Of a stretch of 33,943 bases of DNA, positions 8,824 through 17,612 are shown in pieces. The DNA lies in the NCBI RefSeq assembly GCF_007827955.1, contig NZ_VITR01000029.1, positions 1 to 33,943 on the forward strand, read 5' to 3'. The position numbers and the translations under genes were made by a program. Numbering within the stretch: the first letter of the stretch is position 1; every line of letters starts with the position of its first letter. The notes under the pieces were generated by a model. The model saw nothing but the letters and a program-made list of their open reading frames with translations. It did no database searches and was not told where the DNA came from. This DNA comes from Nitrospirillum pindoramense. GTDB lineage: Bacteria > Pseudomonadota > Alphaproteobacteria > Azospirillales > Azospirillaceae.

Positions 8824-8833
8824 TGTCTATACA
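8824..8833. promoter_or_regulatory. Putative HutC operator 3 (hutF/hutI divergent region)
   Basis: TGTCTATACA is the exact reverse complement of the 10-mer at 2012-2021. On the minus strand its TATAGA core could also serve as a hutF -10 element, about 15-16 bases after TTGCGT, so a bound repressor would block the promoter. The promoter reading is tentative; the sequence identity is directly visible. Confidence 0.6.
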
Positions 8834-8889
8834 TTCTAAGGTGCGAACGCAACCATAGAGGCGGACTTGGAGCCGCCGGGAGAACGGGC

Positions 8890-10095
8890 ATGCGTTGCGA
8901 CAAGCTGTGGACAAACGCCCATTTGGCGACCCTGGTCGGGACGCAGTCTGGGCTGGGCATCGTTCGCGACGGTGCCGTGGCCGTGCGCGATGGCATGATC
9001 GCCTATGCCGGCGCCCTCGCCGACGCGCCCGATTTCGACGCCGGCGTGGTGGTGGATTGCGCCGGCCGGTGGATCACCCCCGGCTTGGTCGATTGTCACA
9101 CACACCTGGTCCATGGCGGAAGCCGGGCGCATGAGTTCGAACTGCGGCTGGCCGGCGCCTCTTATGAGGAGATCGCCCGGGCCGGCGGCGGCATCCTTTC
9201 CACCATGCGCGCCACGCGCGAGGCTGACGTGGCGGTGCTGACGGCCAGTGCACTGCCCCGGCTGGACGCCCTGATGGCGGAAGGGGCGACGACGGTCGAG
9301 GTCAAGTCAGGATACGGGCTGAACCTGGAGGCGGAGCTGAGCATGCTGCGCGCCGCGCGGCGGCTGGGGCAGGCGCGGCCGATCCGGATCACAACCACCT
9401 TCCTGGGCGCCCACGCGCTGCCGCCTGAATTCAGCGGTGACGCCGACCGCTATGTCGACTTCCTGTGCGACACCGTGCTGCCGGCGGCGGCGGGGGAGGG
9501 GCTGGCCGACGCCGTCGACGCGTTCTGCGAAGGCATCGGCTTCACGCCGGATCAGACGGCGCGGATGTTCGCCGCCGCCGCCGCCCATGGCCTGCCGGTC
9601 AAACTGCATGCCGACCAGTTGTCCAACCTGTCCGGCGCCGCGTTGGCGGCCCGGCATGGCGCCCTGTCGGCCGACCATCTGGAACATACGGACGCCGATG
9701 GCGTCGCGGCCATGGCGGCGGCCGGTACCGTGGCGACGTTGCTGCCCGGCGCCTTCTATTTCGTGCGGGAAACCAAGTTGCCGCCCGTGGACGCCTTCCG
9801 GGCGGCCGGCGTGCCCATGGCCCTGGCCACCGACTGCAACCCCGGTACTTCGCCCCTGACCTCGCTGCTGCTGGTCATGAACATGGGCGCCACCCTGTTC
9901 CGCATGACGGTCGATGAATGCATCGCCGGCGTCACCCGCAACGCCGCCCGTGCCTTGGGGCTGCAGCATGAGATCGGCACGCTGGAGGCGGGCAAGTCCT
10001 GCGACCTGGCGATCTGGGATATCGAGCGGCCGGCGGACCTGGTCTATCGCATGGGCTTCAATCCCCTGCACGCGCGCGTCTGGCGGGGCAACTGA
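8890..10095 (+). CDS. hutI: HutI, imidazolonepropionase
   Basis: 401 residues from ATG at 8890, preceded by GGGAGAACGGGC. Hydrolyses 4-imidazolone-5-propanoate to N-formimidoyl-L-glutamate, step three of histidine breakdown. The amidohydrolase signature [19 protein letters not shown] (~residues 62-80) gives the HxH metal pair. Further family landmarks are [43 protein letters not shown], the His-bearing [17 protein letters not shown] and the Asp in [11 protein letters not shown]. Length matches the family (~405). First gene of the plus-strand hutIGUD-ABC transporter run; hutG follows after 17 bases. Confidence 0.96.
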   Translation: MRCDKLWTNAHLATLVGTQSGLGIVRDGAVAVRDGMIAYAGALADAPDFDAGVVVDCAGRWITPGLVDCHTHLVHGGSRAHEFELRLAGASYEEIARAGGGILSTMRATREADVAVLTASALPRLDALMAEGATTVEVKSGYGLNLEAELSMLRAARRLGQARPIRITTTFLGAHALPPEFSGDADRYVDFLCDTVLPAAAGEGLADAVDAFCEGIGFTPDQTARMFAAAAAHGLPVKLHADQLSNLSGAALAARHGALSADHLEHTDADGVAAMAAAGTVATLLPGAFYFVRETKLPPVDAFRAAGVPMALATDCNPGTSPLTSLLLVMNMGATLFRMTVDECIAGVTRNAARALGLQHEIGTLEAGKSCDLAIWDIERPADLVYRMGFNPLHARVWRGN

Positions 10096-10112
10096 GATGA
10101 CGGGCTGGTGAG

Positions 10113-10937
10113 ATGATGGACTGGCTGGAAATCCACCGCGGCGACGCGCCCCTGGTCGTGACCTTCCCCCATACCGGCACCGACATACCGGATGGGCTGC
10201 TGGGCCGTTTCGCGTCACCTTGGCTGGCGCGCAAGGACGCCGATTGGTGGATCGACCGGCTTTACGCCTTCGCGTCGGACCTGGGGGCCACCGCCATCCG
10301 GACGCGGCTGTCGCGTAGCGTCATCGACGTCAACCGCGATCCCTCCGGCGCGTCGCTGTATCCTGGGCAGGCGACGACCGACCTCTGCCCCGTGACCACC
10401 TTCGACGGTGAGCCGCTTTACGCCGGGGCCCCGCCCGACGCCGCCGACATCGCCGCGCGGCGGGCGGCCTATTTCGATCCCTACCATGCCGCCATCCGGG
10501 CTGAGCTGGCGCGGCTGCGGCGAAACCATGACGCCGTCGTCCTCTATGACGCCCATTCCATCCGCAGCGTCATCCCGCGCCTGTTCGACGGCCCGCTGCC
10601 GCAGTTCAACATCGGCACCAACGGCGGCGTCACCTGCGATGGGGCGCTGGCGACCGCCATCCACGACCGCTGCGCCGCCAGCGGCCACAGCCACGTGCTG
10701 AACGGCCGGTTCAAGGGCGGTTGGACGACGCGTCACTATGGCCGCCCCGCCGAGGGCATCCACGCCATTCAGATGGAATTGGCCATCCGGGGCTATCTCG
10801 CCGAACCCGACAAGCCTGGCCCCGGCAACTGGCCGCCTGCCTTCGACCCCGCTTACGCGAGGCCCCTCGTCACGGTCCTGATCGCGATCCTGAACGACTG
10901 CCTCGCCTTCACCACCAGCCTGGGAAGGACCCTATGA
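10113..10937 (+). CDS. hutG: HutG, N-formylglutamate deformylase
   Basis: 274 residues; the start is ATGATG at 10113 or 10116. Hydrolyses N-formyl-L-glutamate to glutamate and formate, the last step of the five-step route. Family landmarks: [15 protein letters not shown] near the N-terminus, [62 protein letters not shown] and [20 protein letters not shown] followed by [11 protein letters not shown]. Members of the N-formylglutamate amidohydrolase family use these His/Asp/Glu residues to bind metal. Its end overlaps hutU as ATGA. Confidence 0.94.
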   Translation: MMDWLEIHRGDAPLVVTFPHTGTDIPDGLLGRFASPWLARKDADWWIDRLYAFASDLGATAIRTRLSRSVIDVNRDPSGASLYPGQATTDLCPVTTFDGEPLYAGAPPDAADIAARRAAYFDPYHAAIRAELARLRRNHDAVVLYDAHSIRSVIPRLFDGPLPQFNIGTNGGVTCDGALATAIHDRCAASGHSHVLNGRFKGGWTTRHYGRPAEGIHAIQMELAIRGYLAEPDKPGPGNWPPAFDPAYARPLVTVLIAILNDCLAFTTSLGRTL

Positions 10938-12601
10938 GCCGCATCGACAACACCCGCGTCATCCGCCCCGCCACCGGCACGGAACGCACCGCCAAAAGCT
11001 GGCTGACCGAGGCGGCGCTACGCATGCTGATGAACAACCTGCACCCCGACGTGGCGGAGCGCCCGGAGGAGCTGGTGGTCTACGGCGGCATCGGCCGCGC
11101 CGCCCGCGACTGGCAGAGCTACGACCGGATCGTGGAGGCGTTGACGCGTCTGGAGGCCGACCAGACCCTGCTGGTCCAGTCCGGCAAGCCGGTGGGCGTC
11201 TTCCGCACCCACCCCGATGCCCCGCGCGTTCTGATCGCCAACAGCAACCTGGTCCCGAAATGGGCCAATTGGGAGCATTTTCATGAGCTGGACCGCAAGG
11301 GCCTGGCCATGTACGGCCAGATGACGGCCGGTTCCTGGATCTACATCGGGTCCCAGGGCATCGTGCAGGGCACCTATGAGACTTTCGTCGAGATGGGCCG
11401 CCAGCATTACGGCGGCGACCTGTCGGGCCGCTGGCTGCTGACCGCCGGCCTAGGTGGCATGGGCGGGGCGCAGCCGCTGGCCGCCGTCATGGCCGGTGCC
11501 TCGTGTTTGGCCATCGAATGCCAGCGCAGCCGCATCGAGATGCGCCTGAGGACCGGCTATCTGGACCATGCCGCCGAAACCATTGATGAGGCGATGGCCA
11601 TCATCGAACGCAGCTGTGCCGAGAAGAAGGCGGTGTCGGTCGGCCTGCTGGGCAATGCCGCCGAACTGCTGCCCGAGATGGTCCGGCGCGGCATCCGGCC
11701 GGATTTGCTGACCGACCAGACCTCGGCCCACGACCCCGTCAACGGCTACCTGCCCGCGGGCTGGACGGTGGCCGAGTGGGTCGAGCGGCGGGAACGCGAG
11801 CCGCAGGCCGTCGCCGCCGCCGCGCGCGCCAGCATGGCGGTGCACGTCCAGGCCATGCTGGACTTCCAGGCGGCGGGGGTGCCCACCGTCGACTATGGCA
11901 ACAACATCCGCCAGGTGGCGAAGGACGAGGGGGTCGCCAACGCCTTCGACTTCCCCGGCTTCGTGCCCGCCTACATCCGCCCGCTGTTCTGCCGTGGCAT
12001 CGGCCCCTTCCGCTGGGCGGCCCTGTCCGGCGATCCCGAGGACATCTACAAGACCGACGCCAAGGTGAAGGAACTGCTGCCGGACAACCGGCACCTGCAC
12101 AATTGGCTGGACATGGCGCGGGAGAGGATTCGCTTCCAGGGCCTGCCGGCCCGCATCTGCTGGGTTGGTTTGGGGGACCGCCACCGCTTGGGCCTGGCCT
12201 TCAATGAGATGGTGGCCAAGGGGGAGCTGAAGGCTCCCGTGGTGATCGGCCGCGACCATCTGGACAGCGGCAGCGTCGCCAGCCCCAACCGCGAGACGGA
12301 AGCCATGCGGGACGGCAGCGACGCCGTGTCCGACTGGCCGCTGCTGAACGCCTTGCTGAACACCGCGTCGGGTGCCACCTGGGTGTCGCTGCACCATGGC
12401 GGCGGCGTGGGCATGGGCTATTCCCAGCACAGCGGCATGGTCATCGTCGCCGACGGCACCCCCGAAGCCGCCAAGCGGCTGGAGCGCGTCCTGTGGAACG
12501 ACCCGGCCACCGGCGTGATGCGCCATGCCGACGCCGGCTATGACATCGCCCAGGATTGCGCCCGCGCCATGGGCCTTGACCTGCCCGGTATCCTGGGATG
12601 A
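10934..12601 (+). CDS. hutU: HutU, urocanate hydratase
   Basis: 555 residues, the standard urocanase length. ATG at 10934 overlaps the hutG stop as ATGA; an in-frame start farther upstream would lie inside hutG and is not used. Adds water to urocanate to form imidazolonepropionate, using tightly bound NAD+ as an electrophile. Visible landmarks: [20 protein letters not shown], the NAD-binding glycine run [66 protein letters not shown] with its conserved Cys, [18 protein letters not shown] and [18 protein letters not shown]. All core motifs look intact. Confidence 0.97.
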   Translation: MSRIDNTRVIRPATGTERTAKSWLTEAALRMLMNNLHPDVAERPEELVVYGGIGRAARDWQSYDRIVEALTRLEADQTLLVQSGKPVGVFRTHPDAPRVLIANSNLVPKWANWEHFHELDRKGLAMYGQMTAGSWIYIGSQGIVQGTYETFVEMGRQHYGGDLSGRWLLTAGLGGMGGAQPLAAVMAGASCLAIECQRSRIEMRLRTGYLDHAAETIDEAMAIIERSCAEKKAVSVGLLGNAAELLPEMVRRGIRPDLLTDQTSAHDPVNGYLPAGWTVAEWVERREREPQAVAAAARASMAVHVQAMLDFQAAGVPTVDYGNNIRQVAKDEGVANAFDFPGFVPAYIRPLFCRGIGPFRWAALSGDPEDIYKTDAKVKELLPDNRHLHNWLDMARERIRFQGLPARICWVGLGDRHRLGLAFNEMVAKGELKAPVVIGRDHLDSGSVASPNRETEAMRDGSDAVSDWPLLNALLNTASGATWVSLHHGGGVGMGYSQHSGMVIVADGTPEAAKRLERVLWNDPATGVMRHADAGYDIAQDCARAMGLDLPGILG

Positions 12602-13191
12602 GGGGTGTCCGGCTGCTTCCCTCGGCCTCACGGCCCGCCCAGGCCTGGAAGAACGGGGGCGGCGTCACGCGCGAGGTCGCCCGCCAGGACGATGGCGCGG
12701 GTGACATCCTCTGGCGCGTCAGCATCGCGGACGTGCGGGAGGCGGGGCCCTTCTCCCACTTCCCGGGCATCGACCGCGTGCTGGCGGTGCTGGAAGGGCG
12801 CCTGCTGCTGGACTTCGGCGCCGGCAGGGCCCCCGTCCTGGTGACGCCGGAAACGGCAGCCCACGCCTTTCCCGGCGATGTGCCGGTATCGGGAACGCCG
12901 GATGGCGGGCCTGTCACCGACCTGAACCTGATGGTGCGCCGGGGGGCCGTGCGGGGCGCCCAACTCCGTGTATCCCCGGGCCTGTCATCGCTGTCGCCCA
13001 ACCCCACGGCGGCCCGCTTGCTGGTGGCGGCCGGCGAGGCGCAGGTGACCTGCGGCGGCGAGACTTACACCCTCGGCCGGCTGGACGCCCTGTTGTTCGC
13101 CCCGGGCACGACGGCGCCCGTCCTGGTCCAGGCCGCCGCTGCCTGCTGGCTGGTCGATATCGTTCCCCCGGCCGATGCGGATGAACCATGA
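12598..13191 (+). CDS. hutD: HutD family protein
   Basis: 197 residues; ATG at 12598 overlaps the hutU stop (ATGA). The cupin-type HutD family is recognised by the opening [13 protein letters not shown], then [29 protein letters not shown] and the later [10 protein letters not shown]. HutD homologues sit in many hut operons and have been proposed to limit pathway flux, perhaps by binding a pathway intermediate; no catalytic activity is established. The Phe-rich cupin strand pattern is complete and the length (~190) is typical. The next gene, a periplasmic binding protein, begins in its stop codon. Confidence 0.92.
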   Translation: MRGVRLLPSASRPAQAWKNGGGVTREVARQDDGAGDILWRVSIADVREAGPFSHFPGIDRVLAVLEGRLLLDFGAGRAPVLVTPETAAHAFPGDVPVSGTPDGGPVTDLNLMVRRGAVRGAQLRVSPGLSSLSPNPTAARLLVAAGEAQVTCGGETYTLGRLDALLFAPGTTAPVLVQAAAACWLVDIVPPADADEP

Positions 13192-14102
13192 GAAGGCTTT
13201 GGCGCGCGGGTATTGGTTTCGGGCTGGCGGCGCTTTCCCTATCCGCCGCTTGGGAAGGGGCCGCAGGGTCGGAGCCGCCGCCGCCCCGGACCGTCGTCAT
13301 CGGCACGGAGGGGGCCTTCCCGCCGTGGAACATCACCCGGCCGGACGGCACCCTGATCGGTTTCGAACCCGATCTGCTCCAGATCCTTTGCCAGCGGGCG
13401 AGTCTGCGGTGCCAACTGGTGGCCCAGGATTGGGACGGCATGATCGGTGCCTTGCAGGCCCATAAGATCGACGTCATCGCCGACGCGTTGCAGATCACGC
13501 CGGCACGCAAGGCCGTGCTGGCCTTCTCCCTGCCGTACGCCATCACCACCGGGGTTTTCGTCACCCAGAAGGACAGTCCCTTGGCCCGCATGGCCAACCG
13601 GGGCCTGGTGCTGGACCTGGACGCCAGTCCCACGCCCGAGCGCCAGACCCGGGCGCTGGCGGCCCTGCGCGAGGAGTTGCGCGGCAAGACACTGGGCGTC
13701 GCCATTTCCAGCACCTACGACGGCTTCCTGGACAAATACCTGGCCGGCGTCATCACCGTTAAATCCTATCGCACCATGGGCGAACGGGACCTGGACCTGT
13801 TGAGCGGCCGCATCGACCTGACGCTGGATGACACCACCTACCTGCGGCCGCTGCTGGCCGCACCCGACGCTCAGGATCTGGTCCTGGTCGGGCCGGAACT
13901 GATCGGCGGTGAGCTGGGTGCCGGCGAGGGCTTTGGCCTGCGCAAGGACGACACCGCCTTGGCGGAGCGCCTGAACGCCGCCATCCGTTCCGCCGTGGAG
14001 GATGGCACGGTGCGGCGCCTCAGCCTGAAATGGTTCAAGGCGGACGCCACCCCGACCCTGGATGCCCGTCCGGGCGCCGCCGCCGGGAGCCCCCAGCCAT
14101 GA
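13188..14102 (+). CDS. Periplasmic amino-acid-binding protein of an ABC importer
   Basis: 304 residues, ATG at 13188 overlapping the hutD stop. The N-terminal ~28 residues are a Sec signal (RLWRAGIGFGLAALSLSAA). The mature part is a family-3 solute-binding protein: VVIGTEGAFPPWNITRPDG, IGFEPDLLQILCQ, WDGMIGALQAHKIDVIADAL, ITPARKAVLAFSLPY, and the late GEGFGLRKDD....LNAAIRSAVEDGTV. A Cys pair (LCQRASLRC) matches the short disulfide seen in histidine- and lysine-arginine-ornithine-binding proteins. It sits inside the hut operon ahead of two permeases and an ATPase, so histidine or urocanate is the likely ligand (inference). A proline/alanine-rich tail of about 15 residues is extra. Confidence 0.88.
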   Translation: MRRLWRAGIGFGLAALSLSAAWEGAAGSEPPPPRTVVIGTEGAFPPWNITRPDGTLIGFEPDLLQILCQRASLRCQLVAQDWDGMIGALQAHKIDVIADALQITPARKAVLAFSLPYAITTGVFVTQKDSPLARMANRGLVLDLDASPTPERQTRALAALREELRGKTLGVAISSTYDGFLDKYLAGVITVKSYRTMGERDLDLLSGRIDLTLDDTTYLRPLLAAPDAQDLVLVGPELIGGELGAGEGFGLRKDDTALAERLNAAIRSAVEDGTVRRLSLKWFKADATPTLDARPGAAAGSPQP

Positions 14103-14809
14103 TGGACGACCTCGCGCTCCTCGGTTTCGGGCCGGACGGCTGGGCGCCCCTGCTGCTGAAGGGCTGTGTGCTCACCCTGGCGGTGTCCGCCACCTCCATG
14201 GCCATCGGCACGGTGCTGGGCGTCCTGCTGGCCTGGGCGCGGCTGAAGGGGCCGCGCTGGCTGCGGCGGACGGCGCTGGTTTATGGCGTGGTCTTGCGCG
14301 GGGTGCCGGAGTTGCTGGTCATCCTGCTGCTGTACTTCGGCCTGCCGTCGCTGATCCTGTCGCTGTCGGAGACCTTCGGCTGGGACGCCCCGGGACTGCC
14401 GCCGCCCTTCCTGGTCGGCAGCCTGTCCGTCGGCCTGGTGTCCGCGGCTTACCAGGCCGAGATTTTCCGGGGCGGTGTCGGCGCCATTCCCCGGGGTCAG
14501 TTCGAGGCGGCGCGGGCCATGGGCTTCGGTGATCTCCTGTGCTTCCACCGCATCGTCCTGCCACAGGTGGCGCGCGTCGTTCTGCCCGCGCTGGGCAACG
14601 TCTGGCAGTTCAACCTGAAGGACAGCGCCCTCATCGCCGTCACGGGGCTGAGCGAACTGATGCGCACCAGCCTGGTGGCCGCCGGGTCGACCCGGCATCC
14701 CTTCCTGTTCTTCGGCTTGGCCATGGCGCTTTACCTGGTGCTCACCACCCTTTCCAGCACGGCCTTCCACTATGGTGGCCGCTATTCCAACCGGTGGGAC
14801 AGGGGCTGA
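14099..14809 (+). CDS. Polar amino-acid ABC importer permease 1 (HisQ-like)
   Basis: 236 residues from ATG at 14099, overlapping the preceding stop (ATGA); a second ATG follows immediately. Membrane-embedded HisM/HisQ-type permease with about five hydrophobic segments (LLLKGCVLTLAVSATSMAIG, VPELLVILLLYFGLPSLI, the VGSLSVGLVSAAYQAEIFRG region, FFGLAMALYLVLTTL). The EAA loop that docks the ATPase reads FEAARAMGFGDLLCFHRIVLP. The family pattern RGVPELLVILLLY is intact. It forms a heterodimer with the next gene product and moves the amino acid across the inner membrane. Confidence 0.92.
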   Translation: MMDDLALLGFGPDGWAPLLLKGCVLTLAVSATSMAIGTVLGVLLAWARLKGPRWLRRTALVYGVVLRGVPELLVILLLYFGLPSLILSLSETFGWDAPGLPPPFLVGSLSVGLVSAAYQAEIFRGGVGAIPRGQFEAARAMGFGDLLCFHRIVLPQVARVVLPALGNVWQFNLKDSALIAVTGLSELMRTSLVAAGSTRHPFLFFGLAMALYLVLTTLSSTAFHYGGRYSNRWDRG

Positions 14810-14814
14810 GCGCG

Positions 14815-15543
14815 ATGGAGGAGCATCTGACGTTCATCGGGTCGGTCACCGCGCAGCTGGTGCGCGCCGTGCCCGTGACCCTGCTGATCCTGGCGGTTTC
14901 CGGCGTCTGCGCCACGGCGCTGGCCACGGGCCTCACGGCGATGTCGGTGGCGCGGTCGCCGCTGGCGCGCCTGATCCAGCGCACCTGGACCTTCTTGTTC
15001 CGGGGGACGCCGCTGATCCTGCAGATCTTCATGATCTACTATGGGTTCGCCATGATCCCCTGGATACGCCACGGCATGCTCTGGACGGCGTTCCGGGACC
15101 CTGTGTTCTGCACCTGCCTGGCCATGACCTGCTGTTGCTCGGCCTATATCGCCGAAATCTTCCGTGGGGCCTTGGCCGCCGTGCCGCGTGGGGAGATCGA
15201 GGCCGGCCGCGCCTGCGGCATGACCGGGTTCATGCTGCTGCGGCGGGTGATCGCGCCGTCGCTCATCCGCATCGCGCTGCCCAGCTATTCCAACGAAATC
15301 ATCATGATGACCAAGTCGACCTCCCTGGCCAGCACCATCACGGTTCTGGACATCACCGGCGTGGCGCAGCAGGTCATCGCCCACAGTTATCGCACGCTGG
15401 AGGTGTTCTGCGCCGCCGCGGCGCTGTACCTGCTGATCAACGCCGGTCTGTCGGCCCTGCTGGCGGCCCTGGAACGCCGGCTGGATGTCGACCGCGCCGT
15501 GCCATCCATCTCCGTTCCGCCCGTCGTGGAGCCGCTGTCATGA
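14815..15543 (+). CDS. Polar amino-acid ABC importer permease 2 (HisM-like)
   Basis: 242 residues from ATG at 14815, five bases after the previous stop. Second inner-membrane subunit: hydrophobic segments include VPVTLLILAVSGVCATALAT, the family motif FRGTPLILQIFMIYYG, CLAMTCCCSAYIAEIFRGAL and a C-terminal VFCAAAALYLLINAGLSALL. The EAA loop is EAGRACGMTGFMLLRRVIAP. KSTSLASTITVLDITG is characteristic of the histidine/arginine/octopine permease branch. Unusual is the run of cysteines (CTCLAMTCCC) in a membrane helix. Its stop overlaps the ATPase start as ATGA. Confidence 0.92.
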   Translation: MEEHLTFIGSVTAQLVRAVPVTLLILAVSGVCATALATGLTAMSVARSPLARLIQRTWTFLFRGTPLILQIFMIYYGFAMIPWIRHGMLWTAFRDPVFCTCLAMTCCCSAYIAEIFRGALAAVPRGEIEAGRACGMTGFMLLRRVIAPSLIRIALPSYSNEIIMMTKSTSLASTITVLDITGVAQQVIAHSYRTLEVFCAAAALYLLINAGLSALLAALERRLDVDRAVPSISVPPVVEPLS

Positions 15544-16319
15544 CCCCGCCATCCCCCACCGTGCTGACCGCCACCAACATCCGCAAATCCTTCGGCGACA
15601 GGGAAGTGCTGGCCGGCATTTCGCTGGAAGCGCGGGAAGGGGAGGTCATCTCCATCCTGGGCGGCAGCGGTTCGGGCAAAAGCACCTTCCTGCGCTGCCT
15701 CAACCTGCTGGAGGTTCCCGACGAGGGCCAGATCGCCATTGGCGACGTGCAGGCGCCCCTGGCGCGCAACCGCCACGGTCGCCTGGAGGTTTCCGACGGC
15801 CGTGCCGCCGCCCGCCTGCGGACACAGACGGCCATGGTCTTCCAAGGCTTCAATCTCTGGCCTCATCTGACGGTGTTGCAGAACGTCATGGAGGCGCCCT
15901 TGCGCGTCCATCGCCGTGACCGTGATGAAGTCCTCGCCACCGCGCGGACGCTGCTGGAACGCGTGGGCATGGCCGGCTTCCACGCCGCCTATCCCAAGCG
16001 GCTCTCCGGCGGGCAGCAGCAGCGGGTGGCCATTGCCCGGGCCCTGGCGACCAATCCCAAGCTGGTCCTGTTCGATGAGCCGACCTCCGCCCTTGACCCG
16101 GAGCGGGTACGCGAAGTGCTGGCCCTGATGCGGTCCCTGGCGGAGGAGGGACGCACCATGATCGTCGTGACCCACGAAATGGCGTTCGCGCGCGATGTGT
16201 CCAGCCGGGTGGTGCATTTGATGAACGGGCGGGTCGAATCCAGCGGCCCGCCCGCCCAGATGTTTGGGCCCGACGCGTCCCCGGCGTTCCGCGCCTTTTT
16301 ATCCCCCGCAGCTCTTTGA
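15540..16319 (+). CDS. Polar amino-acid ABC importer ATPase (HisP-like)
   Basis: 259 residues. Complete ABC nucleotide-binding domain: Walker A GGSGSGKST (~residues 39-47), Q-loop MVFQGFNLWPHLTVLQNVM, signature LSGGQQQRVAIARAL, Walker B LVLFDEPTSALDPE and H-loop IVVTHEM. The insert between Walker A and the Q-loop and the ending LMNGRVESSGPPAQMF are typical of the HisP/GlnQ group. It powers the importer encoded by the three genes before it and is last in the hut run. No clear terminator hairpin with a T-tract was found after the TGA at 16317-16319. Confidence 0.95.
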   Translation: MTPPSPTVLTATNIRKSFGDREVLAGISLEAREGEVISILGGSGSGKSTFLRCLNLLEVPDEGQIAIGDVQAPLARNRHGRLEVSDGRAAARLRTQTAMVFQGFNLWPHLTVLQNVMEAPLRVHRRDRDEVLATARTLLERVGMAGFHAAYPKRLSGGQQQRVAIARALATNPKLVLFDEPTSALDPERVREVLALMRSLAEEGRTMIVVTHEMAFARDVSSRVVHLMNGRVESSGPPAQMFGPDASPAFRAFLSPAAL

Positions 16320-16820
16320 CAAGGCGCCGCGTTCCCCTTCAGGCCCCTATGCCGTGGCTTATTGTGTCTGAAGAACCGCCAGGCGGCCATTCGCCGTGTG
16401 TCACCATCCCACAACGACAGGATGGAGGTGATCAGGTCGTCCCGTTGCCCAGGTTGCCTTGGTCTCAACGGATAAGCATGTGGATCGGCGCGATCAAATG
16501 ACCCCGTCGGCCCCAATAGAATCAATTGGTTGCTGTGCCGATCGGCGTCCAAGCTTCGTGCTGGTTTACACTATAGCTTCATTTTCGGCAGCGAACGGTC
16601 CCGACACAGATGATGCCGCCCTAGCTGGCAAGGCATGGCATGTCTGCTCGCGTTGAACCATACGTTGGAGCCAAATCAACCCCGGTTCGTTTGCCTGATC
16701 CGGAGGACGCTTGGTCAAGCAGCAAGCTACGGCTTTCGAGTAACTTCACGACATCCTGTTTGAACACGCATGTGCAGGCGCATGGCCGGATGGGCAGGCC
16801 ATTGATGCCTGCCCTCGTAG
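16320..16820. other. Gene-free stretch marking the end of the hut locus
   Basis: About 500 bases without a gene I can support. Base composition drifts from GC-rich to mixed after ~16500, and short open frames on both strands look like random translation, with no family motif. A short palindrome, GATCGGCGCGATC, is near 16482. This looks like a junction between the core hut locus and the accessory surface module; I see no recognisable transposase piece or attachment site. Confidence 0.4.
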
Positions 16821-17519
16821 CTATTTCTTGACAAATTTTCCACCCCGCGGACCCCGGCGTGATGCCGGGAAATGTCGGAATATAAGTGCGTGAGCGTTGC
16901 CCTCACTTATTCCCAGCTCTTCGGCGATGCGCTTGTAGCTGTAGCCGCCGCGGAGCATTTCCTGAATTTCTGACAATCTTTCCTTCATGGAATCTGGATT
17001 ATACTTTCTCATATTCGGATAGAATTGGCCTATTACATTTCTTATATAGTATTCTGATATACCGGCCTCCTTGCTTATTTCTTTGTATTTTTTTCCAGAA
17101 GCGTACATTTCACCTATAAGTTTTATTTTCTCTTCATCTATATTGTTTGTTCCGCCATAGCCTCGTATATTGCGATAAACGTATTGTCGTACTGTTCCAA
17201 TTTTTTTGCCGAGAATATTCGCTATTGATGGAATGGTCTCACCAGACCTTAGAAGCATTTCGATGTCAATTTTAATCTCTAGCCATTTAGAGTAATGTTT
17301 TTTTGATATCTCCGGGAAATACCAATTTATGACGATCGAAATATAGCTGGGACTCATATTGATGGCCCGCGCGATCCGATCCATAGAGTATCCCTCTATA
17401 TACATTTCCTTAATTATCATGATAGTGTCAGAATTATGGCGAATTTTCCCCTCTGGAATATCGCACGACACCGTGTTGTGGGCCAATTCTGCATTTCCAG
17501 ATTTTGATGGGTTCACCAT
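16821..17519 (-). CDS. Protein of four tandem helix-turn-helix repeats
   Basis: 232 residues from ATG at 17519, with GAGG about 9 bases upstream. The protein is almost entirely four copies of a ~45-residue helix-turn-helix unit: (1) IIKEMYIEGYSMDRIARAIN, (2) DIEMLLRSGETIPSIANILG, (3) LIGEMYASGKKYKEISKEAG, (4) EIQEMLRGGYSYKRIAEELG, each followed by a recognition-helix-like stretch (SPSYISIVINWYFP, KKIGTVRQYVYRNI, SEYYIRNVIGQFYP, SEGNAHALIFRHFP). It is probably a multi-site DNA binder. A basic tail (RRGPRGGKFVKK) ends it. It is strikingly AT-rich and Ile/Lys-rich beside GC-rich neighbours, pointing to transfer. It lies 93 bases downstream of the autotransporter on the same strand. I do not recognise a named family; function as a regulator is inference. 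Confidence 0.8.
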   Translation of the reverse strand: MVNPSKSGNAELAHNTVSCDIPEGKIRHNSDTIMIIKEMYIEGYSMDRIARAINMSPSYISIVINWYFPEISKKHYSKWLEIKIDIEMLLRSGETIPSIANILGKKIGTVRQYVYRNIRGYGGTNNIDEEKIKLIGEMYASGKKYKEISKEAGISEYYIRNVIGQFYPNMRKYNPDSMKERLSEIQEMLRGGYSYKRIAEELGISEGNAHALIFRHFPASRRGPRGGKFVKK

Positions 17520-17612
17520 AACCTAATTCCTCGGTTATTATTTTGGCAATGGCTGCCATCCTCCGAATTCTCATTGATGTTGAGGAAAATCATCATCCCA
17601 ACTCGGAATATA

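Noticed and set aside
7603-8889. Long in-frame extension upstream of hutI
   Set aside because: It would run antisense through hutF; ATG at 8890 has a ribosome site and gives the normal HutI length.
16316-16831. Small frames between the ABC ATPase and the HTH-repeat gene
   Set aside because: No conserved motif, no good ribosome sites, and codon use unlike neighbouring genes.
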